DNA of 64,000 nucleotides. It comes from Hellea sp964472905. GTDB taxonomy: Bacteria; Pseudomonadota; Alphaproteobacteria; Caulobacterales; Maricaulaceae. Below, piece after piece: positions 1 through 9,552 of the stretch. The notes under the pieces are model-generated. The model was not told the DNA's origin, ran no database searches, and worked only from the letters and a program-made list of their open reading frames with translations. Positions within the stretch are counted from its first letter, which is position 1. Each line of letters begins with the position of its first letter. Location: contig CAYYMI010000001.1 in NCBI GenBank assembly GCA_964472905.1, positions 1 to 64,000 on the forward strand, in the 5' to 3' direction. A program made the translations under genes and the position numbers.

Positions 1-6
1 TGACCT

Positions 7-828
7 TTAAAGCAGACGCACTGCACCTTCGCCGGATCGGCTATAAATCGCCATATTCGCCTCTTGCGCTTTACGCAAGGCAAAAGCGGTTGGTCCTGAT
101 ATAGAAACTATGGCCCTAACGCCACGCTTTGCTGCCTTCTCGACAATTTCATAAGAACACCGAGATGACATTAAGACAAATCCATTTGAAACGTCTGAAT
201 TATCGATCGCTAAAGCGCCCAATAATTTATCCAAGGCATTATGACGGCCCACATCTTCTCTGATAGATTTAATCTCACCGTCAAAATCAACCCAAGCCGC
301 AGCATGTACAGACCGCGTCATTTGATTCAAAGGTTGCTTATCAAACATGCTATTTATTGCTTTGGCTGTAACGGCCTCGTCAAGAATGAGCAGTTTTTCA
401 GACACATGGGGTAATTTTTTAAATAATGTCTCAGCATTTTCTAATCCGCATAGACCGCAACTTGCAGATCCAATTATATTACGGCGGCGTTGCACTATAT
501 CTAATCGCTCCAGAGCCTCATCTGAAATACTAAACCTGAGGTCAGCGCCTTGTTCTGAGAGATAAATATCTAGCGAGTTAATATCAGCTTGGTCACGTAT
601 AACATCTTCAGTTAAGGAAAACCCGATCGCAAAATCTACCAAGTCTTGAGGGGTACCCATCATGATAGCGTAGTTTCGTTTGTTGAACACGAAAGCTATT
701 GGGACTTCCTCAGGGATATACCAGGTTTCTTTGCCTGCGATAATTTCTTTAGAACTTACAAGTGTTTGCCCATGAAATTTCACAGAAAAGCTCAAGTTTT
801 TCGATATAAAATTACTCGGCGGGCTCAT
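7..828 (-). CDS. fdhD: formate dehydrogenase accessory sulfurtransferase FdhD
   Basis: FdhD (FdsC in fds operons) passes sulfur from a cysteine desulfurase to the molybdenum cofactor of formate dehydrogenase, which is required for activity. The 273-residue protein has the family's CxxC pair at Cys124/Cys127 (SCGLCG) and normal length. The ATG at 828 lies inside the end of fdsA (17-nt overlap), so the two are probably translationally coupled. It is the last gene of the fds operon inside the window. The usual small delta subunit gene, fdsD, would lie beyond the left edge if present. Family and context agree, so confidence is high. Confidence 0.93.
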   Translation of the reverse strand: MSPPSNFISKNLSFSVKFHGQTLVSSKEIIAGKETWYIPEEVPIAFVFNKRNYAIMMGTPQDLVDFAIGFSLTEDVIRDQADINSLDIYLSEQGADLRFSISDEALERLDIVQRRRNIIGSASCGLCGLENAETLFKKLPHVSEKLLILDEAVTAKAINSMFDKQPLNQMTRSVHAAAWVDFDGEIKSIREDVGRHNALDKLLGALAIDNSDVSNGFVLMSSRCSYEIVEKAAKRGVRAIVSISGPTAFALRKAQEANMAIYSRSGEGAVRLL

Positions 829-3652
829 GAATCACTTGTCTATAGGCAGACAGTTCTTCTTCATAGCTCATTTGCCAATCCGATTTGTGATTAGCCGGCG
901 CAACCGCAACAGCGGTAACCTTATATTCTGGACAACTCGTTGCCCAATCTACGTTTTCAGTGGTCACTACGTTGGCTCCCGTATCAGGATGATGGAAGGT
1001 TGTGTAAACAACACCCGGCGCCATACGGTCTGATATTTTAGCGCGCAATGTAATCTCACCTTTTCGAGACTTTAGAGATACCCATTGCCCATCATTAACG
1101 CCTTGTGCCTCAGCGTCACTCGGGTGAATTTCCAAGACATCTTCTTCCCACCATAGATTATTTTCAGTTCGGCGGGTTTGAGCGCCAACATTATACTGGC
1201 TTAAAATACGCCCTGTCGTCAGAAGAAGTGGAAATTTACGATTGGTTCGTTCCGTCGTCGGTACATATTCTGTAGGCACGAAATTACCTTTCCCTCTTAC
1301 GAATTCACCGACATGCATAACCTCAGCGCCTTCGGGATGCTCATCATTTACAGGCCACTGTAGACTTCCAGCTTTATCTAAAACATCGAAGGACACATTT
1401 GTAAATGTAGGCGTAAGATCAGCAATTTCATCCATTATCTGCGAAGAATTTTCAAAGCCCATATCAATCCCAAGCGCGCGGCCTAGATCCTGAGTCACTT
1501 CCCACTCATGTTTTCCTGTCACAGGCTCCATAACAGGACGAACGCGGTTTATACGGCGTTCGGCATTGATGAATGTTCCATCTTTCTCAAGAAAACTTGT
1601 CCCTGGTAGAAAGACATGCGCAAAGCGTGCCGTCTCGTTTAAAAACAAATCTTGAACGATTAGAATATCTAAAGCCTTTAACGCCGCTTCAACATGTTGA
1701 ATATTTGGGTCTGATTGCGCTACATCTTCGCCTTGGATATACATGCCTTTATAGGTTCCAGCGCAGGCCTCATCAAACATGTTTGGAATACGGTATCCCG
1801 GTTTATTATCTAACTTGGTTCCCCATTTCGTTTCAAACAAGCCGCGAGCTGCGTCATCACCTACGGGGCGGTACCCAGATAATTCATGCGGGAAACTTCC
1901 CATATCACAGGAACCTTGGACATTATTCTGCCCCCGCATAGGATTCACACCAACGCCGGGCCGGCCAATGTTACCTGTTGCCATCGCGAAATTGGCCATT
2001 CCCATAACCATTGTTGACCCCTGACTGTGCTCAGTTACGCCCAGACCATAATAAATTCCTGCATTCGGGGCTGCCGCAAACATACGCGCGGCTCCGATAA
2101 TGTCTTCCGCTGGTACACCCGTAATCTTTGACACATTTTCGGGGGAGTTGACCTCATCAGAAATCTGAGTTTTCCAAGCTTTGAAGCTTTCCAGATCACA
2201 TCGAGTTTTAACAAATTCCTCGTCGATTAATCCTTCAGTCATAGCAACATGGGCTAACCCATTGATGAGAGCGACATTTGTTCCCGGTTGAAGCTGGAGG
2301 TGATAATCCGCTTTAATATGGGGAGTCCGAACCAATTCAATCGCGCGAGGGTCTGCGATAATGAGCTTAGCGCCCTCTCTGAGACGCCGCTTCATCTGAC
2401 TCGCAAAAACTGGGTGAGCATCCGATGGGTTTGAACCTATTATCATTACGCAATCAGTTTCCATGACTGAGTCAAAATTCTGCGTACCCGCTGACTCGCC
2501 AAATGTTTGCTTAAGACCATAACCTGTTGGAGAATGACAAACACGAGCGCAAGTATCGACATTGTTATTCCCAAACCCTTGACGGATAAGACGCTGAACA
2601 AGCCACACTTCTTCATTGGTACACCGGCTTGATGTAATGCCGCCAATCGCTTTGACGCCGTAATCAGCCTGAGCTTTCTTTAAACGAGTTGCAGAGAACT
2701 CATAAGCCTCTTCCCATGATACTTTTTTCCATGGGTCAGTTATATTCTCCCGTATCATCGGGACCGTTATACGATCTTTATGTGTGGCATAACCAAAGGC
2801 AAAACGTCCTTTTACACAGGAATGACCATGATTGGCTTTTCCGTCTTTCCAAGGCACCATACGTACGACTTCATCGCCTTTAAGTTCTGCCTTGAAAGAA
2901 CATCCCACACCGCAATAGGCACATGTTGTCAGCACAGTGCGGTCAGGCATGCCTTTTTCAATAACTGACTTTTCTTGCAGTGATGTTGTCGGGCAGGCTT
3001 GCACACAAGCGCCACAAGACACACATTCTGACTCCATGAAACTTTCATCCATAGAGGCTGATATTTTGGACTCAAACCCGCGCTTTTCTACGGTCAGCGC
3101 CAAAGTACCTTGAACTTCATCACAAGCTCGAACGCAGCGGGAGCATAAAATACACTTACTTTCATCAAAAACGAAATAGGGATTACTTTCATCGATTTCA
3201 GCATCAAAGTGATTATCACCCGAAAATCCATAACGGACATTCTCAAGACCAACTTTATCAGCCATTTGAAAAAACTCGCTCTCGGCGAAACCTGGGCTTT
3301 CAAGCGCTTCAACCGGGTGGTCAGAGAGATAAAGCTCCATAACACCTTTACGAATTTTGGTTATTTGATCATCTTCGGTCGTAACCTCCATTCCCGCTTC
3401 AACAGGTGTTGTACAAGACGCAGGCGTCCCCCGCTTCCCGTCAATTTTACACACACAAAGACGACAGGAGCCAAACGCCTTTAAATTATCCGACGCGCAG
3501 AGCTTGGGAATAGCTATGCCCGCCTCAGCCGCCGCGCGCATAACAGATGTGCCTTCAGGAACGGTAATTGCGTTACCATCAATTTTCAATGTTACATTTT
3601 TATCGGATTTAACTTTGGGCGTTCCGAAGTCTTTTTCTACTAACAAAGTCAT
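812..3652 (-). CDS. fdsA: NAD-dependent formate dehydrogenase, alpha (catalytic) subunit
   Basis: Catalytic subunit that oxidises formate to CO2 at a bis-MGD molybdenum centre in the cytosol and passes electrons along Fe-S clusters to the FdsBG module and NAD. Visible in order: an N-terminal [2Fe-2S] domain (Cys52, 63, 66, 80), an H/C cluster region around 105-112, two [4Fe-4S] ferredoxin motifs (Cys167-177 and Cys210-220), a further [4Fe-4S] site (Cys244, 247, 251, 279), then the molybdopterin oxidoreductase domains. The metal ligand is Cys372 followed by His373 (ARVCHSP), so this is a cysteine rather than a selenocysteine enzyme. At 946 residues it matches the R. capsulatus type. The ATG is 2 nt after the fdsB stop. 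Confidence 0.96.
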   Translation of the reverse strand: MTLLVEKDFGTPKVKSDKNVTLKIDGNAITVPEGTSVMRAAAEAGIAIPKLCASDNLKAFGSCRLCVCKIDGKRGTPASCTTPVEAGMEVTTEDDQITKIRKGVMELYLSDHPVEALESPGFAESEFFQMADKVGLENVRYGFSGDNHFDAEIDESNPYFVFDESKCILCSRCVRACDEVQGTLALTVEKRGFESKISASMDESFMESECVSCGACVQACPTTSLQEKSVIEKGMPDRTVLTTCAYCGVGCSFKAELKGDEVVRMVPWKDGKANHGHSCVKGRFAFGYATHKDRITVPMIRENITDPWKKVSWEEAYEFSATRLKKAQADYGVKAIGGITSSRCTNEEVWLVQRLIRQGFGNNNVDTCARVCHSPTGYGLKQTFGESAGTQNFDSVMETDCVMIIGSNPSDAHPVFASQMKRRLREGAKLIIADPRAIELVRTPHIKADYHLQLQPGTNVALINGLAHVAMTEGLIDEEFVKTRCDLESFKAWKTQISDEVNSPENVSKITGVPAEDIIGAARMFAAAPNAGIYYGLGVTEHSQGSTMVMGMANFAMATGNIGRPGVGVNPMRGQNNVQGSCDMGSFPHELSGYRPVGDDAARGLFETKWGTKLDNKPGYRIPNMFDEACAGTYKGMYIQGEDVAQSDPNIQHVEAALKALDILIVQDLFLNETARFAHVFLPGTSFLEKDGTFINAERRINRVRPVMEPVTGKHEWEVTQDLGRALGIDMGFENSSQIMDEIADLTPTFTNVSFDVLDKAGSLQWPVNDEHPEGAEVMHVGEFVRGKGNFVPTEYVPTTERTNRKFPLLLTTGRILSQYNVGAQTRRTENNLWWEEDVLEIHPSDAEAQGVNDGQWVSLKSRKGEITLRAKISDRMAPGVVYTTFHHPDTGANVVTTENVDWATSCPEYKVTAVAVAPANHKSDWQMSYEEELSAYRQVIHEPAE

Positions 3653-3654
3653 AT

Positions 3655-5178
3655 CTACTCCGCCGCCTCTTTTAAAGGTCCGTTAAATTCATCTGGGAAT
3701 AGTTTCATGGCGGTTCGGACAGGCATTGGCGTTAACCCCCCCATAGCACAAAGTGAAGCTTCTTCCATTAAGTCACACAAGTCTTCTAAAATTTCAATAT
3801 TCTCATGCACATTTCTACCAGCCATAATTTTATCAATGGTTTCTTTTCCTCGGACGGCTCCGACCCGGCATGGCGTACATTTCCCGCAAGATTCTATTTC
3901 ACAAAACTCCATAGCGTAACGCGCCATTTTAGCCATATTGGTCGTATCATTATAAACAACGAGACCCCCATGACCCAGCATAGCGCCATTCTTCGCTAGA
4001 CTTTCATAACCCATTGTCACGCCAAAGCCATCAGGGGAAATATAGCCTCCTAGCGGGCCGCCGGCTTGCACAGCTTTTACGGGTCGACCTGAACGCGTTC
4101 CTCCGCCATATTTATTAATGAGGTCATCCAAAGTTACCCCGAAGGCTTTTTCGACTAACCCGCCCTGTTTAATATCACCCGCGAGCTGAAATGGTTGCGT
4201 GCCTTTAGAACGCCCTTGTCCGAAATCAGCATAAGCTTTAGCCCCATTGGACATGATATAGGGCACTGCCGCTAATGTCAGAACATTGTTCACAATTGTT
4301 GGTTTATCGAACAATCCTTTAATCGCAGGTATAGGAGGTTTAACTTTCACTTGACCGCGCTTACCTTCGAGGCTCTCAAGCATAGAGCTTTCTTCGCCGC
4401 ATATATATGCCCCAGCACCAACCCGTACGAGAAGATTAAAGTCTTCACCGAGCCATCCTGCATTTTCCATAATCTGAATCGCGCGCCGCATTGTTTTAAT
4501 CGCGTGTGGATACTCAGACCTGATATAAACATACCCTGTGTCAGCTCCAATAGCGCGCCCGCCAATTATCATGCCTTCAATCAAGCAAAAGGGGTCACCC
4601 TCCATCAACATTCTATCGGCAAAGGTTCCGCTATCGCCCTCATCTGCATTGGCGCACATGTATTTTTGGCCGTCTGGTTGAGCTAAAGCTGTCTTCCACT
4701 TTATACCTGTTGGGAAACCCGCGCCGCCTCGGCCTCGCAAGCCTGAGTCTAAAACAGTTTCGACAATCTTATCAGGACTCATCTTTAGAGCTTTTCTAAG
4801 CCCAGCCAAACCACCATTAGCTTCATAAGAATTCAAGTCTAATGGGTCTATCACGCCTACGCGAGCAAAGCTCAGGCGCTCTTGGTTCTTCAAGTATGGA
4901 ATGTCTTCAGTTAATCCATGACCTAAATTATGGTCTTGGCCCTTTAAGAAGTTTGCTTCAAATAAACTTACAACATCATCCGTCGAAACAGGGCCATAAG
5001 CCATGCGGCCATTATCCGTTTCAACTTCAACTAATGGCTCAAGCCACAACATCCCTCTTGAGCCATTTCTGATAACTTCGACTTTGTCACCTCCGAGTTT
5101 TTTTATTTCATCGGCCACATCTTCTGCGCCGACAGATAGAGCAGCCGCATCTTTTGGCACATAAACTTTGATACTCAT
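3655..5178 (-). CDS. fdsB: formate dehydrogenase, beta (NADH-binding, NuoF-like) subunit
   Basis: Diaphorase subunit carrying FMN, the NAD site and a [4Fe-4S] cluster; it transfers electrons from formate oxidation to NAD+. A thioredoxin-like N-terminal stretch (about 1-100) is followed by the NuoF fold with the glycine-rich LRGRGGAGFPTG nucleotide motif near 147-158, the FMN motif GAGAYICGEE at 254-263, and the cluster motif ESCGKCTPC near 433-441 plus a later Cys (SLCAMGG). The 507-residue length fits FdsB. Its ATG overlaps the fdsG stop in an ATGA junction. It is paralogous to NuoF at 42669-43985. Confidence 0.95.
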   Translation of the reverse strand: MSIKVYVPKDAAALSVGAEDVADEIKKLGGDKVEVIRNGSRGMLWLEPLVEVETDNGRMAYGPVSTDDVVSLFEANFLKGQDHNLGHGLTEDIPYLKNQERLSFARVGVIDPLDLNSYEANGGLAGLRKALKMSPDKIVETVLDSGLRGRGGAGFPTGIKWKTALAQPDGQKYMCANADEGDSGTFADRMLMEGDPFCLIEGMIIGGRAIGADTGYVYIRSEYPHAIKTMRRAIQIMENAGWLGEDFNLLVRVGAGAYICGEESSMLESLEGKRGQVKVKPPIPAIKGLFDKPTIVNNVLTLAAVPYIMSNGAKAYADFGQGRSKGTQPFQLAGDIKQGGLVEKAFGVTLDDLINKYGGGTRSGRPVKAVQAGGPLGGYISPDGFGVTMGYESLAKNGAMLGHGGLVVYNDTTNMAKMARYAMEFCEIESCGKCTPCRVGAVRGKETIDKIMAGRNVHENIEILEDLCDLMEEASLCAMGGLTPMPVRTAMKLFPDEFNGPLKEAAE

Positions 5179-5657
5179 GATCTTGAGCCTTCACGATGTT
5201 TCATGGAAATCTTTTTCAACGTCGTAACGTCGATACGTCCATAAAGGTAATCGTCGATCATAATGGCGGGTCCAAGCGCGCAATTGCCAAGACAATAGGA
5301 AGCCTCGAGCGCCACATCAGTTCCGTCAGCATCAAGACTTACGCCGAAGGATTTTTCGGCCTCTTTGATTAAATCTTCGGCCCCGACAGCCTGACATGCT
5401 TCAGCACGGCAAATTTTAATCGTCTGACGTGCAGGTTGGCTTCTTTTGTAATCATGGTAAAAACTGACAACGCCGTGTATTTCAGCGCGTGATATATTCA
5501 AAGCGTAAGCAATCGTTCGCAAGGCCCCATCACTCAAAAATCCATTCTCTTCCTGCACTTCGTGCAAAATTTCCAATAAATCCTCTGGTTTATCACCATA
5601 TGACCGACAGACTTCTCGTGCGAAATTATCTTCGATTGTATTTAAAAGTGTAACCAA
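5175..5657 (-). CDS. fdsG: formate dehydrogenase, gamma ([2Fe-2S], NuoE-like) subunit
   Basis: Small thioredoxin-like [2Fe-2S] subunit that pairs with FdsB as in complex I NuoE/NuoF. The four ligand cysteines are visible in CRAEACQAVG and the later SYCLGNCALGP. The 160-residue length is normal for FdsG. The start is a TTG at 5657, supported by an AGAGGA ribosome site about 8 nt upstream; no in-frame ATG gives a complete N-terminus. It is the first gene of the fds block, 93 nt after the Rieske gene on the same strand, so shared transcription is possible but not certain. Confidence 0.93.
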   Translation of the reverse strand: MVTLLNTIEDNFAREVCRSYGDKPEDLLEILHEVQEENGFLSDGALRTIAYALNISRAEIHGVVSFYHDYKRSQPARQTIKICRAEACQAVGAEDLIKEAEKSFGVSLDADGTDVALEASYCLGNCALGPAIMIDDYLYGRIDVTTLKKISMKHREGSRS

Positions 5658-5724
5658 CTCTATGTCCTCTTTGGGCGTCTGAGCTCACATGCCATTGTTC
5701 AGCAGAAAGTAGAACTATATTTCT

Positions 5725-5745
5725 CTTATATTTAGATGATATAAG
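5725..5745. repeat. inverted repeat between Rieske gene and fdsG
   Basis: The arms CTTATAT (5725-5731) and ATATAAG (5739-5745) are perfect complements around a 7-nt loop, in the only real gap between the Rieske and fds genes. The stem is entirely AT-rich apart from its outer pair, so it is weak as a terminator. It could be an operator or simply AT-rich spacer. No clear promoter is seen with it. Confidence 0.3.
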
Positions 5746-5750
5746 CAATT

Positions 5751-6899
5751 TTAATGTGTGGAGTTTAGCATCTTCTTTGCAACCCATTTGTGAAATATAT
5801 GCGTGGGGCCATCCATAACAGGTGAAAACTTCCCGCCATCAAAGAATTTTCCATGTCGGCCCTTTTGCATGCCCTCCACGGCGTTAATATCTTCTGAGAA
5901 AACATCTTGCCAAATTCTAGCATTTTCTTTGAGCATTGTTTGCCACTCAGGGGCATCAATATTTTGCTCGGAATAACATAAAGCTACACGTTCCAAAGTA
6001 ACCTCTGGCCCTTGCGGCATTAAAAGCATTGCGAAGGCATGATCACGATGAACACCTAAAAGTACATTTGGGAAAAACGATACATATTCCCCTTGAGTGT
6101 CCCACTGATTTGATATTTTTTGGAAGTCCGGAAACTTTTTCCCATCTTTCCCAATGAGCTGCCTATAATTGCTCGTCCCCTGACCAGAATAATCATCATG
6201 GTTCTCAATATTATAGTGAACATCAATGGGTGATATTTCGTTTAACTCTGGATGAACCCAAGGCAAATGATAAGCTTCGCAATAATTTTCCACAGCGAGT
6301 TTCCAGTTCGTCGACAATGTCATTTCAAACTTACTGACCTCGCCGCCGAGATAATAAGGTTGATCAAATTCAGACCACCGCTGAATTAAATCTTTATGAA
6401 CAACTTCAAAATCTTCAGCCTCACCTGACACATTCACAAAGATAACGCCTTGCCAAACATGACTGCGTATCGGGAATAGACCCAATTCTTCACGCTTGAT
6501 ATCCTCATGTTCATCGACACCTACTCCGCCCACATAAGGGGTTCTCACAAGTTCTCCTTGATGAGAATAACACCAACTATGATAAGGGCATCGAACCGGG
6601 CCTTTTAGATGAGTAGGCTCTTGCAAAAGCACCATACCTCTGTGTCGGCATGTGTTTTGGAAAACATTTATGCTTCCAGATTTGTCTTTTATGACAAGAA
6701 GAGGCATTCCAAGTAAATCAACAGGAAAAGCATCGCCTGCAGACTTAACATCAGATTCAAAGGCTAAGGCTGCCCAGCCCTTAAAGAAAATACCTTCTCG
6801 TTCTTGCAGGTACATATCCTTAGAAATATAATGCTCATTGGGAAGGCCGCGAGCGACACTAATAGGTTTTAAAACGCTATCAAGCTTAGAAGGCATCAT
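5751..6899 (-). CDS. Rieske non-haem iron oxygenase, alpha subunit (betaine demethylase-like)
   Basis: Terminal oxygenase of the aromatic-ring-hydroxylase family, whose members also demethylate quaternary amines. The Rieske [2Fe-2S] ligands are Cys84/His86 and Cys104/His107. The mononuclear iron site is His211, His216 and probably Asp337, within NYCEAYHLPWVH and SEDINAV. The 382-residue length is slightly short for GbcA-type enzymes. With dimethylglycine dehydrogenase, sarcosine oxidase and a BCCT transporter nearby, oxidative demethylation of glycine betaine or a related N-methyl compound is the best guess; carnitine or stachydrine are alternatives. No reductase partner is encoded in the window. 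Start ATGATG at 6899 or 6896. Confidence 0.85.
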   Translation of the reverse strand: MMPSKLDSVLKPISVARGLPNEHYISKDMYLQEREGIFFKGWAALAFESDVKSAGDAFPVDLLGMPLLVIKDKSGSINVFQNTCRHRGMVLLQEPTHLKGPVRCPYHSWCYSHQGELVRTPYVGGVGVDEHEDIKREELGLFPIRSHVWQGVIFVNVSGEAEDFEVVHKDLIQRWSEFDQPYYLGGEVSKFEMTLSTNWKLAVENYCEAYHLPWVHPELNEISPIDVHYNIENHDDYSGQGTSNYRQLIGKDGKKFPDFQKISNQWDTQGEYVSFFPNVLLGVHRDHAFAMLLMPQGPEVTLERVALCYSEQNIDAPEWQTMLKENARIWQDVFSEDINAVEGMQKGRHGKFFDGGKFSPVMDGPTHIFHKWVAKKMLNSTH

Positions 6900-6998
6900 C
6901 AGAACTCTATGTAATTCTCAAGCCATCTATGAATAAAAAAGTTTAAGACGCAAGTTCAATTGATTTCATTAGTAACACTAAGCCTAATTATAAGTAAC

Positions 6999-7970
6999 CT
7001 AGTCTTCCTCGTCTTGACGTTGGTTGATCAGGGCTTCAAGCCATGGAATATCATTATACAATTTCGGCAAGCAGATTGTTTTAAGTATCTTATTAGACTC
7101 CAAAGCTATTTTTTCAGGAATATCACCTAAATTATCTTCGCGCGCTAATAAATCAAAATGCCGACTAAAAGACCCACGTGTAATAGGATGAACACTGACA
7201 CCTTTCAGAACATCGGGTTTTTCTAAAAGGCATAAAGGAGTCGTGATTCCCCACCCCATACCTTTTGCGACAGCCATAGTATGAGCAGGCCCTCGGTCAA
7301 ATTCTGCCACATCTGGAAATTTCAATCGCAACCTATTTAATTGTCGTTCAATTCTCAAACCCATCGCAGACCGCATAGAAAATCTTAAAAATGGCAAATC
7401 TCGAACTCCATCATTCAGATCCACCGATCCTTTATAATTTTTAGGAAATATTAAAACATAGGGTTCCTGAAAGACTTTATATCTGTTCAACCCTCCAACA
7501 TCCTCCATGACGTTACTGGTTGTAATAATGAGATCTATATTGTGAGATAAAAACTCTTCACGATGGTATGGTGATAAACCACTCCAAAACCGCCAATAGC
7601 TAGAAACATCATTCATCGTTTCATAAAGATGTGACCCTAGAACTGCCGCCATGCTATCTGTCATCGCAACAGTGAGGGAGGCCAAACGTCTGCGTTCTAA
7701 TGTTCTGGTTTCACGGAATGCTTCTTTTGTATCTCTTAAAATTTGACGCCCTCTTTCGAGCAATATCCGTCCAGCTGACGTTAAAACAATTGGCCGAACA
7801 GAGCGGTCAAATAACTTCACACCAACAGAATCTTCAAGACCAGCAATAATTTGAGACACGGCAGATTGCGTCATACGCAACACCTTCGCACTTTGCGTCA
7901 TTCCACCTTGATCGGCAGTTTCAACAAAAACCTGTAAGGACCGCAGGTCAAAATTACTTGGAATTTTCAT
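6999..7970 (-). CDS. LysR-family transcriptional regulator
   Basis: The protein has an N-terminal winged helix-turn-helix (about 6-65, with the typical FVETADQGGMTQSA and MTQSAVSQIIAGLE stretches) and a periplasmic-binding-like effector domain to residue 323. It sits head to head with the FAD oxidoreductase-dmdA pair, with 201 nt between, and directly upstream of the Rieske and fds genes on its own strand. This is the classic position for a LysR protein regulating the divergent unit and possibly its own downstream genes. The effector is unknown; a betaine, DMSP or breakdown product would suit the context. Confidence 0.9.
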   Translation of the reverse strand: MKIPSNFDLRSLQVFVETADQGGMTQSAKVLRMTQSAVSQIIAGLEDSVGVKLFDRSVRPIVLTSAGRILLERGRQILRDTKEAFRETRTLERRRLASLTVAMTDSMAAVLGSHLYETMNDVSSYWRFWSGLSPYHREEFLSHNIDLIITTSNVMEDVGGLNRYKVFQEPYVLIFPKNYKGSVDLNDGVRDLPFLRFSMRSAMGLRIERQLNRLRLKFPDVAEFDRGPAHTMAVAKGMGWGITTPLCLLEKPDVLKGVSVHPITRGSFSRHFDLLAREDNLGDIPEKIALESNKILKTICLPKLYNDIPWLEALINQRQDEED

Positions 7971-8171
7971 CGTAATACCAGTTCTCTTTAGCGTTATTAT
8001 CGCCCCTTATCATAAGTGATTTTAAAGACAATAGGGGAATAACACCAACTTAATATTAGTAAATCTATAGTTTGACGCCATAAATAGCTATGATGATGGG
8101 TGATAATTATCCTTGATAGGCATTGTGTCTTAAATCCTATTTCTTAGAGAGGAAGAAACGAAGGACCTAGC
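7971..8171. promoter_or_regulatory. divergent control region between LysR and FAD oxidoreductase genes
   Basis: This 201-nt AT-rich spacer must hold promoters for both directions. It contains a perfect 10-bp palindrome GATAATTATC at 8102-8111, a plausible core of a regulator site, and a TTGACG hexamer at about 8071. A good -10 at normal spacing is not evident. The downstream gene has an AAGGA ribosome site just before the ATG at 8172. The assignment as a control region rests on position, not on a recognised motif. Confidence 0.45.
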
Positions 8172-9524
8172 ATGGCTTTTCCAAAGCATTCTAAATTTGT
8201 CATTATCGGCGCAGGCATTCACGGTCTATCTACCGCTTATCATCTTGCATTAGACTTGAAAGCTTCCGGAAAAGGCGGCGGAAAAGATATCATCATATTG
8301 GATAAAAACGGTATTGCGTCCGGAGCATCCGGTATCGCATGCGGGGTTGTCAGGAATAATTACTATCAACCAGCGATGCGCGAATTAATGGCCCATTCCG
8401 TAGATGTTTGGGAAACAGACATGGAAGCCTATAGCTACCACCCCGTAGGTTATATGCAGATTTCCTGCGAATCGATGCATTCAGACGTTGGTGAGATATA
8501 TCAGCAACAAAAAACCATTGGATATGAAAGTGAATTCATTGAAGGCGTGGATGACTGCCATAATTATATGAAAGACATATATGACGATTGGCAAGCGCAG
8601 AACATAACATCCGTATTACATGAGAAAAAAGGCGGTTATGCGAATAATACCAAATCAATGTATGGTCTTGCCGCAAAAGCGGAAGCTGAAGGCGTGCGCA
8701 TTATAACTGGATGCGAAGTGAAAGGATTTGGACGTGTTAATGGGAGTAGCTCGGCGATAAAATCCGTTAATACAAGCCTTGGTGACGTCGAGTGTGATTA
8801 CGTCGTTATTGGAACAGGGCCTTGGGTTCGTGATTTCTGGAATATGTTAGACCTGCCTAAGTCAATCAGCATTAAGGGCGCCGATGGAAACACGCATGAT
8901 GACATCCCGATGTGGAAATTTTGGCAATTAGAGGAAGGCGTTCTTAACGTCGACCCTGATATGTTTAAGACGAATGATGGTAAACAACCGCCTGTCATGC
9001 ATGTTGATACTGATGCAGCTTTAAAGTCTGTCGTTGATGGATCTGTAATTGAAGATGAAGGTAAAATTTGGGGCCTTTACTATAAACCTGATTTTCATTT
9101 CGGAGGCGTCCAAGGCGGTGCTATGCCTTACCCCGTCACAACGCCAGTCGATGAATTACAATTAGACCCATACGGCCCAGCCTCGCCAGAATGGATATCT
9201 TCTCCGGAGTTTGCACATATGTGGGTCAGCGCCCTCGCCCATTGTCATAAAAGATTTGAAGACAAAATGGACCTCTATCACAAAGAGCCGTCAGGTGGGG
9301 TCGGATGCTTTACGCCTGATAGCTTCCCTGTCTTTGATGAATTTTGCGAAAATGCTTACATCATCGCCGATTCCAATCATGGATATAAAATGCTCGGTGT
9401 TGGTAAGTTAGTCGCCGAGCATATTATGGGAACGACATCTGAACTACTCAAACCATTTCGGTTCTCACGCTATGCAGATGGTGCCTTACATCCAACATCC
9501 AATAGCCCATTCCCATGGAGCTAG
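8172..9524 (+). CDS. DAO-family FAD-dependent oxidoreductase
   Basis: Flavoprotein of the D-amino-acid oxidase/sarcosine oxidase-beta superfamily. The N-terminal dinucleotide motif is FVIIGAGIHGLS (residues 9-20), followed by the ASGASGIACG loop typical of these enzymes, and the C-terminal HGYKMLGVGK region fits the FAD-closing motif. It has 450 residues, no signal peptide and no fused GcvT domain. It is followed 28 nt later by dmdA. The substrate is probably an N-methylated amine or amino acid, but nothing in the sequence fixes it. Together with the next protein its size and order mirror the fused dimethylglycine dehydrogenase at 18240-20687. Confidence 0.85.
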   Translation: MAFPKHSKFVIIGAGIHGLSTAYHLALDLKASGKGGGKDIIILDKNGIASGASGIACGVVRNNYYQPAMRELMAHSVDVWETDMEAYSYHPVGYMQISCESMHSDVGEIYQQQKTIGYESEFIEGVDDCHNYMKDIYDDWQAQNITSVLHEKKGGYANNTKSMYGLAAKAEAEGVRIITGCEVKGFGRVNGSSSAIKSVNTSLGDVECDYVVIGTGPWVRDFWNMLDLPKSISIKGADGNTHDDIPMWKFWQLEEGVLNVDPDMFKTNDGKQPPVMHVDTDAALKSVVDGSVIEDEGKIWGLYYKPDFHFGGVQGGAMPYPVTTPVDELQLDPYGPASPEWISSPEFAHMWVSALAHCHKRFEDKMDLYHKEPSGGVGCFTPDSFPVFDEFCENAYIIADSNHGYKMLGVGKLVAEHIMGTTSELLKPFRFSRYADGALHPTSNSPFPWS

Positions 9525-9552
9525 CTCCTAAAATCAGAATTGAGATTTTCTA

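Noticed and set aside
812..3652. Possible selenocysteine formate dehydrogenase
   Set aside because: The metal ligand codon is an ordinary Cys (ARVCHSP, residue 372) and no in-frame TGA is present there.
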